Source of the DNA: JACTOJ01 sp032335695
Lineage (GTDB): Bacteria; Bacillota; Clostridia; Clostridiales; Clostridiaceae
Assembly (NCBI RefSeq): GCF_032335695.1
Contig: NZ_JACTOJ010000035.1
Location: 1-28,183 of the forward strand
DNA: 28,183 nucleotides
Direction of reading: 5' to 3'
Below are positions 21,639 through 28,183 of the stretch, piece by piece (within the stretch, counting starts at the first letter, position 1; the number at the start of each line of letters is the position of its first letter). The position numbers were made by a program, and so were the translations under genes. The notes beneath the pieces were generated by a model. The model had not been told where the DNA came from. It did not search any database and saw only the letters and a program-made list of their open reading frames with translations.

Positions 21639-22061
21639 TTATTCCTCCCTTAACCCCCAAAAAATCTTAAACTCCAATTTTTCAACTCCTCTTTGCTGCT
21701 TGTAGCTAATGCGAAGAGAAGCGTTTTCTGGAATTGTAATGTCCTTATCAAGTTCTTCTAGTACAATTTTAATATTATTATCCTTGCTCTTTATAGCAGC
21801 TATAGATTCTCCAATTTTATCAAACAAAGCCCTTGAGTTATCAACTACATCTTTAGAAACTATATATAAATCATTCAAATTTATATAATTAGTTGAATCA
21901 CCAGATGCAATCCATTTAATTAGCGCCTCTCTGCTAAACCTCCATTCACGCCCAATTTTCCGAGCAGGAATATGCTCTTCTCGCAGTAACTTAATGAGAG
22001 TTTTCTCACTGACACCTAATAATTCAACCGCTTGTTCAAGATTCAAAATCTCATCGTTCAT
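21639..22061 (-). CDS. Excisionase-type HTH protein with unrecognised C-terminal domain
   Basis: This 140-residue protein has an HTH_17 (MerR-like, excisionase) domain at residues 5-55: LNLEQAVELLGVSEKTLIKLLREEHIPARKIGREWRFSREALIKWI. The remainder (about 60-140) is charged, with a short helical part and predicted strands such as SLRISYKQQRG and KLEFKIFWG. I do not recognise it. Strong AAGGAGA binding site. No integrase or phage gene is nearby, so it is more likely a regulator of its own operon than an excisionase. The EamA transporter follows after 2 bp. Confidence 0.8.
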   Translation of the reverse strand: MNDEILNLEQAVELLGVSEKTLIKLLREEHIPARKIGREWRFSREALIKWIASGDSTNYINLNDLYIVSKDVVDNSRALFDKIGESIAAIKSKDNNIKIVLEELDKDITIPENASLRISYKQQRGVEKLEFKIFWGLREE

Positions 22062-22091
22062 AAAATGAATCTCCTTTCTAAGTTTAAAAAT

Positions 22092-22120
22092 ATTATACTA
22101 CCAGCCAGCAGCCAAATCAA
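22092..22120 (-). promoter_or_regulatory. Promoter of the HTH-EamA operon
   Basis: On the minus strand, TTGATT (22115-22120), 17 bp, TATAAT (22092-22097). The spacer contains a GGCTGCTGGCTGG direct repeat that could be a regulator site. The rest, 22121-22249, shows nothing clear. Confidence 0.65.
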
Positions 22121-22249
22121 CAATAACTGAAATAAGATGCAGTTTAACAGAATATAATAGTGATTTACCAATAATTAATATCCAATACAATTAAAAATTC
22201 GCTTTGAAAATAAGTTATTGTTTAATTCATAAAAATCCTGAATAATATT

Positions 22250-22300
22250 AAACCCATGCATAAAAAGATCTGAATCTATCTATTATGCATGGGTTTTTTT
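22250..22300. terminator. Long hairpin after the DHHW gene
   Basis: AAACCCATGCATA (22250-22262) and its perfect complement (22284-22296) form a 13-bp stem. The better T tract (seven T) is on the plus strand; on the minus strand TTTAATATTATT follows. It most likely ends the MBOAT-DHHW operon and blocks antisense reading. Confidence 0.7.
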
Positions 22301-24572
22301 AATTATCTAGCAGCTTATTAATGTTTCTCTCTACCACTTCAAATATAACCACATCCGGTCTATCTTCGTCAATGAATTGCTTATTCAATGAATACTGCCA
22401 TTCCTGCTCATAAGTTAACTTACTAAAGCTTTCTGACAAATAAGGCATCATGCTAGTGGTAAAGGAATCTCTGATTATTATTTCTTTTGGTAAATTTGAG
22501 TCTTTTATTGCAGTAGTATTCTTTTTATTATCAGATCCTAACCAAGTCATTGGCTGTGGTCTCATCAAGGTTGATTTAAGAGTAAAGTTAGGAGTTAACC
22601 TGATATCTTCTTCTTTAATAAATGAATTTTTATTATCTATAAAGGTAGAAAGATCTCCTCCTTTTTGCTTCACTCTTGAAATGTTAAAATCTTTTAAGTT
22701 TAAAGGTGTCACCTGCGGAAAATAATTTTTAACTTCATTGATCAAGGCTGAATAGCCATAAAATGCCCCCAAATCATTCCAGTGAGAATCAGTTCTATAC
22801 TATAATATTCCTTGATCCTTACTATTATTTAAGGTCTCTGTTGGATCTACCACACTTATTGTTGAATTATTTTTTAAATAGTCTATAACCTGCTTCATTC
22901 TAGTTTCATTATTTTCAGTTACATAATCAGGCTTATATTCTGAATAAATGTTCATCTTATCAGGTACTAGAAATAATATAAACTTAGAATTAGGTACTTT
23001 TCCACTCATATAAGTCTGATAGCTTTCAAGCTTATTTTTTATCTGCTCTAATTGTGCTTTAGTGAGCATATTGCTTCCAGTTATATCTGCCAGATCATCC
23101 GACTCGAACATAAAATTATTCTTTCCTACAATCAAAGGTTGAATTGCAATATTGGCATCTGGTAATACATTTATTGTAGCAGCATTAGATGAGTTACCAC
23201 TTTTATCTTTTGCTTTTAATGTTATTGTATTATTTTGATTAGGTATCAGTTTAACTTCTATCATAAAGGTTCCATTCACCACGTCAGTTGCCACTTCATC
23301 CTTGCCTCCAGAAGCAGTTATTGTGGAATCATCACTGCCGCCGCCAATTATAACCACAGTATTCGGATCTATCATGCTCTTGGAGATGACAGTTGGCTTT
23401 TGAAGTACTTTGTTTGTATTCTCAGCAGCACTTGGCTTACTCATCTCTGTTATATTAGCTGAAAGCAGACTTTCAAGATTATTTTCTGATATTTCAAATA
23501 TCATATTTTTTATATTGTTCTTAACCAGAAAATCCTCCTCTGTCACATATTCTTTTTTGTAAAAAGCTTTATTAAAATTTTCGGATAAATATGGTTGAAG
23601 AGCTTCTCCAAACTCATCTTTTAGCATTAACATATTTCCTGAATTTATTTTTGGATTACTATCGATTATGATTTTATCATCATTAGATGATACCTGCTTC
23701 CATGAATAATTTTCTTTCGGAGTGATGCGAATATCTTGTTCATTTATCAGATTTTCAAATTTTAACTGCTGAACTAATTCCATTCCTGGCTTACTTTCTG
23801 TATTTAATTTATAATTTGAAACATTATTATAGTAATTATCTTGATAATTTAATCCCTTAGCTATCTGATTATAGCCATAAAAGGCACCTAATTGATTCCA
23901 TAAGGAACCAGTCTTATAGTACAAATTTCCTTTATCTTCATTTTTTGATAATTCCTCAGTCAAATCAATCATTTTTATATCAGTATTCTTGCTCATATAT
24001 TCTTTAACTTGTGACAATCTGTTCTTAGAAGAACCATCTATTACATCCTGAGGAAGGAACTCTTTGTAAACACTATATTTACTTGGTACAATGACTAATG
24101 AAAAATTTATGTCTCTTTTCTTAGCTATATCGTTAAATTTTAAAAGATTTGCCTTAATTAATTCCAATTCATCCTTAGTAAAAATGTTTTTTCCTTTGAA
24201 ATCATCTACGAGATTGTCACTTTCACTTTTAGCTAAAAAGAACCATCCATCTTTTCCTGCCAATACCTTTGAATTTGTTGAAGTGTTAAAGATGAAATAT
24301 TTAAATGCAGCATTAGCTTCAATAAGCTTGTCCGAAATAAAAAAATTATTATTGAACTGTGTTTCAATCACATTTCCAATATTTAATAGCTTATTTATAT
24401 TTGCCTCCATTGCATTTTTCATATTAGTTCTCCAATTGCTGTTAAAAAATCTTAATGTAATTGGAGTAAATATCATAGCTATAAAAGCGAGAATAAAAAT
24501 TATAGAGTATATATTTTTGTTTTTTCTCTTTCTAGTAACTTTTTCATTTATCCTTATTGGTTCACTATCCAT
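22299..24572 (-). pseudogene. Double AlgX/AlgJ-like (DHHW) surface O-acetylation protein, interrupted by TAG
   Basis: One 757-codon frame has a single TAG at 22800-22802. It encodes a membrane anchor (about 24-45), a first SGNH-like domain (about 95-375), a linker with a Big/Ig-like module (about 395-470: NTITLKAKDKSGNSSNAATI), and a second SGNH-like domain. The catalytic DxHW motif is intact in domain 2 (TDSHWNDLGAFYGY) but reads TGSLWNQLGAFYGY in domain 1. The Ser motif is RDSF in domain 2 and KDEF in domain 1, so domain 1 is inactive. The TAG replaces the Tyr of the paired LYYKTG/L*YRTD alignment and lies just before the active DxHW, so termination removes the only competent catalytic motifs. 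GGAGG six bases before ATG; 12 bp after the MBOAT gene. Recent nonsense mutation or sequencing error. Confidence 0.85.
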
Positions 24573-24584
24573 TTTCTGCCTCCG

Positions 24585-26024
24585 TTAAAATCTGAAATAT
24601 ATAAATGGTACTTTAGTTGCATTATCAAGAGTTGGTGATAAATAAATTATTGATAATAAAAATATTAGCATTGTTGCTGAGAAGTGAACTATATTGAATA
24701 CTATCATATAACTTTTTCTTTGTCTCAATTGGAGTAACCTTGGTACAATTGGCATAGCCGCTATAAAGGCTATTACTAAAATACTTTTTACCTCTAGATT
24801 TAAATATGTATCACTTAAAGCGTTAAAGCATTCTAAGAATTTAAAACTAAACATTACTTTTAAATAGCTTATTGCTATACGAAGGTTTTCCCCTCCGAAG
24901 AACACCCATCCTATAACCACAATCAGCATTGTATAGATGTGCTGTATTGGGCTCCAAAGCTTCTTTAAATATTTGCCATACACAAATTTTTCTAATACCA
25001 ATATCACACCATAATACATTCCCCATACAAGGAAGCTCCAGGTAGCACCGTGCCAAAATCCACATAAAGTAAATACTATTATAGTATTTAAAGCAGTTCG
25101 TCCATTCCCTCTTCTGCTGCCTCCTAAGGGTATGTACAAATAATCTCTAAACCAGGTAGAAAGCGATATATGCCATCTTTTCCAGAATTCTTGTATACTT
25201 TTTGATATATAAGGATAATTGAAGTTCTCCATAAAATCGAATCTGAATACTTTAGCTAATCCTATTGCCATATCAGAGTAACCAGAAAAATCAAAATATA
25301 TTTGCATTGTGTAACAGATAGCTCCAAGCCAAGCTGCCCAAAAAGTTAATTCATTAGTATTTAAAGCAAAGATTCTATCTGCTACCTTTCCAAGAGTATC
25401 AGCTATTATCAGTTTTTTTCCTAAACCAAAAATAAATCTTTCAATGCCGTATCTGATTTTGTTTATGGTGACTTTACGTCCTTTTAACTGAGATGCAACC
25501 TCATTATATTTAACTATTGGTCCAGCAACTAACTGTGGAAAAAATGAAATGTACAGGGTTAGATCCAAGATATTTCTCTGCGCTTTCTCCTTTTTTCTAT
25601 AAATATCTAGAATATAGGATAAGGAATGAAATGTATAAAAGGATATTCCAACGGGAAGGGATATTTTCGAAATTGAAAAATGAGTATTAACATGAACGGC
25701 ACTTAATAATAAATTAAAATTATCCACAAAAAAATTAGCATACTTAAAAAATATCAATATGCCAAAATTTAAAGCCACCGCCGCAGTTAATGCAATTTTT
25801 TCATGCTTCTCTTTGGTAACTGCCGCTTCTGTAACTATTCCAAGTATGTAATTTAGCAGAGTGCTTATTAACATAACATATATACACACAGGCTCACCCC
25901 GTGCATAAAAAATCAAACTTGCAATAAGCAATATGATATTTCTAAACCTTTTACCCGCTATAAAATATGCAAAAATAACTAGCGGAAGAAATAAAAAAAT
26001 AAAAACAAAAGAACCAAAAACCAT
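24585..26024 (-). CDS. MBOAT-family O-acyltransferase (AlgI-like)
   Basis: This 479-residue polytopic membrane protein of the MBOAT family moves acetyl groups across the membrane onto a surface polysaccharide. Family marks are SLPVGISFYTFHSLSYILDIYR, YISFFPQLVAGPIVKY, IYFDFSGYSDMAIGLAKVF, ISLSTWFRDYLYIPLGGSR and the catalytic His in CGFWHGATWSFLVWG (about residue 320). An in-frame ATG at 26057 lacks a site; the chosen ATG at 26024 follows AGGGGGGAAAATC. It is the first gene of a two-gene unit with the DHHW protein, the usual partner that completes acetyl transfer outside the cell. The polymer is unknown. Confidence 0.92.
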   Translation of the reverse strand: MVFGSFVFIFLFLPLVIFAYFIAGKRFRNIILLIASLIFYARGEPVCIYVMLISTLLNYILGIVTEAAVTKEKHEKIALTAAVALNFGILIFFKYANFFVDNFNLLLSAVHVNTHFSISKISLPVGISFYTFHSLSYILDIYRKKEKAQRNILDLTLYISFFPQLVAGPIVKYNEVASQLKGRKVTINKIRYGIERFIFGLGKKLIIADTLGKVADRIFALNTNELTFWAAWLGAICYTMQIYFDFSGYSDMAIGLAKVFRFDFMENFNYPYISKSIQEFWKRWHISLSTWFRDYLYIPLGGSRRGNGRTALNTIIVFTLCGFWHGATWSFLVWGMYYGVILVLEKFVYGKYLKKLWSPIQHIYTMLIVVIGWVFFGGENLRIAISYLKVMFSFKFLECFNALSDTYLNLEVKSILVIAFIAAMPIVPRLLQLRQRKSYMIVFNIVHFSATMLIFLLSIIYLSPTLDNATKVPFIYFRF

Positions 26025-26069
26025 GATTTTCCCCCCTAATAATTCATAAAAAAACAAAATTCGCCAAAT

Positions 26070-26098
26070 ATTTTATCACAGTTAAATTTCTAATTCAA
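26070..26098 (-). promoter_or_regulatory. Promoter of the MBOAT-DHHW operon
   Basis: On the minus strand, TTGAAT (26093-26098), 17 bp, TAAAAT (26070-26075). Confidence 0.65.
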
Positions 26099-26110
26099 TT
26101 TAATTAATAA

Positions 26111-26146
26111 GGAAAAGCCCTCCACATCTTTGTGGAAGGCTTTCCT
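26111..26146 (-). terminator. Terminator of the LRR surface protein gene
   Basis: On the minus strand, GGAAAGCCTTCCACA and GTGGAGGGCTTTTCC form a long stem with a small loop and one internal mismatch. CTTATT follows. The stem itself supplies a TTTT on each strand. Confidence 0.7.
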
Positions 26147-26205
26147 GTTAGCAGTATCCTGCATATACTCAAGTTTATGCAATTAGTTAGGTGGAATTCT
26201 GAAAA

Positions 26206-27759
26206 CTAGTTTAAACTCATTTTTTTGGAGCAAATCACCAGATCAAATATATCAACAACACCATCTTTATTAAAATCAAAGCTTGAATTCCATTTTGTAT
26301 CTGTATTCTTAGTATTGTAATTTTGTGCAAGCGAAGCCAGATCTACTATATTAATTTCCCCATTCTTATCTAAGTCACATATATCTATCCATTTAGCATA
26401 CATTATTGTATCTGTTGTTACTTTATCATTTGCAAAATTCCATGCATTCATACATTCTTCTTCCTTATACCATCCTCCAAAAATATAACCTTCTTTTGAG
26501 GGCTCTATTGGTGCTGTTATTAAGGCATTGTCGCCTAATTGTACGCTTCCAACAGCACTTCCTCCTTCACTGTTAAACGTTACTGTATGATTTATTGCAG
26601 GCAACTCTTGGAATGTTATTGAGTTACTACTTGCATAAATCTGTGCATAAGAGCCTTCAAATCCCTTTATTTTTAAACTTGAATTACAGCTACTAAATGT
26701 TAAAAATCCAATATTAGCAACACTTTGTGGAATAGTTACTTCTGTTAAAGATGTGCAATAATAAAATGCATAATCCCCAATGCTTGTAACACTATCTGGA
26801 ATTATTATATTTGTAAAGGCATAACAATGAGCAAATGCATTAAAATCTATGGTTTTAACACTGCTCGGAATTATTATGTTTTCGAGAACTTTGCACATAA
26901 CAAAAGCACGATACCCAATTTTTGTCACGCCATTTGGAATTGTTATATTCGTAAGAGCTGTACAATTTTCAAATGCACTGTTTCCTATATTTACAAGCTT
27001 TTTTGGAAGTGTAACTTCTTTAAGAGAGAAACAATTATAAAATATAAGAGCACCAGTATTTGTAAGATTATTCGACAATCTTACACTCGATAAAAGTTGA
27101 CAGTTATAGAACAAATAATTTCCTACATTCATTACACTATCAGGCATTGCTGCAGATTTAAGTGCCTTACAGTCCTTAAATGCACCTTCTCCAATGGTTG
27201 TTACACTACTCGGTATTGTTATGTCTGTAAGAGAAATACACTCCAAAAATGCATAAGTTCCAATACTTTCTACACTATTTGGTATTGTGATTCCTGTAAA
27301 TGCCTTACAGTCTTGAAAAGTAGAATTTCCTATACTAACAAGATTAGTTGGGAGTATTATATTCGGAAGGGATGTACAATATGCAAACGCACTATCTCCT
27401 ATACTTGTTACACTGTCTGGTATTGATATATTTACAAGGGACGAACAATAATAAAATGCAAAATCTTTTATACTTGTTATAGTATTCGGAACTGTTACAC
27501 TGGTTAATGGTTTGTTTTTAAAAGCATTACTTCCTATGCTGGTAACCGTATGACCGTCTATGGAACTTGGAATTACAATATTAGTATCGCTGCCATTATA
27601 ACCTGTTATCGAATATGTTACTCCATCTTCAGATCGCCAAGTAAAACCATTTGCATCTGTGCCTACTGTGGTTGCAAAAACAGGTATGACATTAAAACTC
27701 ACAAGTAAACTTGTTAAAGCAAGTATTAGCGATATCATCTTCATTTTTCTGTTTTTCAT
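26206..27759 (-). CDS. BspA-like leucine-rich-repeat surface protein with InlB-type repeat and dockerin
   Basis: This secreted protein of 517 residues has a signal peptide of about 30 residues (basic start, hydrophobic LILALTSLLVSF, ending near VFATT). Thirteen LRR_5 units of about 23 residues follow, each with an xIGxxAF core (SIGDYAF, TIGEGAF, KIGYRAF), over about residues 60-365. A Listeria-Bacteroides (InlB B) repeat, VTFNSEGG...GYIFGGWY...MYAKW, comes next. It ends in a dockerin-like pair of calcium loops, DLDKNGEINIVDLASLA and DFNKDGVVDIFDLVICS. It should sit at the cell surface and bind a ligand or other cells, and could dock on a cohesin. ATG at 27759 with GGGTGAT four bases upstream; GTG at 27768 is the alternative. 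The stop is TAG. Confidence 0.9.
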   Translation of the reverse strand: MKNRKMKMISLILALTSLLVSFNVIPVFATTVGTDANGFTWRSEDGVTYSITGYNGSDTNIVIPSSIDGHTVTSIGSNAFKNKPLTSVTVPNTITSIKDFAFYYCSSLVNISIPDSVTSIGDSAFAYCTSLPNIILPTNLVSIGNSTFQDCKAFTGITIPNSVESIGTYAFLECISLTDITIPSSVTTIGEGAFKDCKALKSAAMPDSVMNVGNYLFYNCQLLSSVRLSNNLTNTGALIFYNCFSLKEVTLPKKLVNIGNSAFENCTALTNITIPNGVTKIGYRAFVMCKVLENIIIPSSVKTIDFNAFAHCYAFTNIIIPDSVTSIGDYAFYYCTSLTEVTIPQSVANIGFLTFSSCNSSLKIKGFEGSYAQIYASSNSITFQELPAINHTVTFNSEGGSAVGSVQLGDNALITAPIEPSKEGYIFGGWYKEEECMNAWNFANDKVTTDTIMYAKWIDICDLDKNGEINIVDLASLAQNYNTKNTDTKWNSSFDFNKDGVVDIFDLVICSKKMSLN

Positions 27760-27772
27760 CTCTATCACCCAC

Positions 27773-27805
27773 TTAAAATAAATTTTTCGTTTTTTTAACC
27801 AACAT
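27773..27805 (-). CDS. Possible 10-codon leader peptide before the LRR gene
   Basis: A short frame, MLVKKTKNLF, starts at ATG 27803-27805 with an excellent GAAGGAG six bases upstream and ends at TAA, 13 bp before the LRR start. The main gene has a weaker site, so the leader could pass ribosomes to it by coupling. There is no sign of regulatory codon runs. It could be chance, but the Shine-Dalgarno is the best in this stretch. Confidence 0.35.
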   Translation of the reverse strand: MLVKKTKNLF

Positions 27806-28033
27806 ATAAAACTCCTTCATTTATCGTTTTTTTTATTTTTTTCTTTAATTTCTTTTTGCTATTGATAAACAAAAGTTTATAAAAAAGTTCCATTAATTAT
27901 GATGCTGTTCAGCATAATGAGAATAACGTAGGCTTTTTAAAGCTAGCCATATCAATACCACCCAATAAAATCTCTTTCATTTATGGTATAGTTCACCGTA
28001 TCAGTAGCAAGTGAGGTTTTCTATTATTATTAC
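27806..28033. other. Intergenic stretch without recognised gene
   Basis: Very A/T-rich on the left, with T runs at 27827-27840. A small hairpin TGCTGTTCAGCA lies near 27904-27915. No ORF, promoter or known RNA family could be recognised with confidence. Confidence 0.5.
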
Positions 28034-28056
28034 GTAACCGTAAAAAAATTAACGCC
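28034..28056 (+). mobile_element. Possible left end of an IS66-type element
   Basis: GTAACCGTAAAAAAATTAAC begins with GTAA, as IS66-family ends usually do, and is followed 60 bp later by a gene start resembling the first IS66 gene. The right end and any target duplication lie outside the window, so this is tentative. Confidence 0.3.
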
Positions 28057-28118
28057 TAGAAGGTTAAAATCAGTTTTGATAAAATAACAGATATTAATTA
28101 ACTAGGGAGGTTATGTAC

Positions 28119-28183
28119 ATGCAAAAAGGTTCACAGGATAACAAATGGAAGGCTATATTTAATGAATTTTCTAATTATAATGG
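28119..28183 (+). CDS. Start of a gene cut by the window edge, possibly IS66 TnpA-like
   Basis: Only 21 complete codons are visible: MQKGSQDNKWKAIFNEFSNYN. GGGAGG lies eight bases before this ATG, while an in-frame ATG at 28113 is only 2 bases from it. The pattern WKxIFxEFxxYNG resembles the N-terminus of the small HTH protein (TnpA) of IS66 elements, and a GTAA end-like sequence lies upstream. The evidence is short, so other HTH or unrelated proteins are possible. Confidence 0.5.
   Translation, partial: MQKGSQDNKWKAIFNEFSNYN

Noticed and set aside
21639..22061. Phage or integrative element, suggested by an excisionase-type HTH protein
   Set aside because: No integrase, phage gene or attachment-like repeat lies nearby, and the gene is tightly linked to a transporter.
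15401..22802. Pyrrolysine or other TAG recoding, suggested by two genes with in-frame TAG
   Set aside because: At least six ordinary genes here end in TAG with clean family-length ends, and no PYLIS-like hairpin or Pyl gene is visible. Nonsense mutation or sequence error is simpler.

Overview
The window is low-GC Firmicutes DNA, most likely a Clostridium (sensu stricto) chromosome. The reasons are A/T-rich third codon positions, strong AGGAGG-type ribosome binding sites, TTGACA/TATAAT promoters, and TPP and ZTP riboswitches with intrinsic terminators. It also has a BspA-type surface protein ending in a dockerin and a clostridial MBOAT + DHHW surface-acetylation pair. The species cannot be fixed from the window alone. 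No rRNA, tRNA, CRISPR array or complete insertion sequence was found.

Layout. 1-450: nested palindromic repeats. 451-3192 (-): nucleotidyltransferase/DUF4037, phosphotriesterase-like hydrolase, and a degenerate truncated HD-GYP protein. 3408-5306 (-): DHA2 drug-efflux gene plus MarR repressor, with a perfect operator at the promoter. 5515-6459 (+): L,D-transpeptidase. 6614-7333 (+): HAD phosphatase. 7440-9140 (-): TPP riboswitch with thiM-thiE thiazole salvage genes. 9148-12401 (-): TetR repressor with an ABC-2 exporter (ATPase and two permeases) and twin operators. 12427-12723: second copy of the composite repeat. 12779-14161 (-): amino-acid permease. 14521-15817 (+): cassette of DUF6442 membrane protein, XRE regulator and an amber-interrupted methyltransferase. 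15991-17380 (-): ZTP riboswitch and a stand-alone AICAR transformylase. 17402-18002 (-): di-iron fatty-acid hydroxylase behind a Fur-like box. 18125-18310 (-): flavodoxin-family remnant. 18357-20666: Cof-type HAD phosphatase plus a DeoR sensor lacking its DNA-binding domain (-), divergent from a full DeoR regulator (+). 20773-22061 (-): excisionase-like HTH protein and EamA transporter. 22299-26024 (-): MBOAT acyltransferase and a double AlgX/AlgJ-like DHHW protein broken by one amber codon. 26206-27805 (-): BspA-like LRR surface protein with a tiny leader ORF. 28034-28183 (+): start of a possible IS66-type element, cut by the window edge.

Much of the region consists of small self-regulated modules: repressor plus exporter, riboswitch plus biosynthetic gene, and sugar-phosphate regulator plus phosphatase. 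Two modules concern the envelope (L,D-transpeptidase; surface acetylation) and one is a surface adhesin-like protein.

The most unusual signal is a dispersed family of palindromic intergenic repeats. The family has small 16-bp-arm hairpins, an 82-bp form, and about 210-236 bp branched forms that always have a small hairpin next to them. The two large copies carry compensatory base changes in an internal stem, which suggests the fold is under selection. Signs of decay are also frequent: in-frame TAG codons in two genes, a gene remnant, a headless regulator and a truncated HD-GYP protein.
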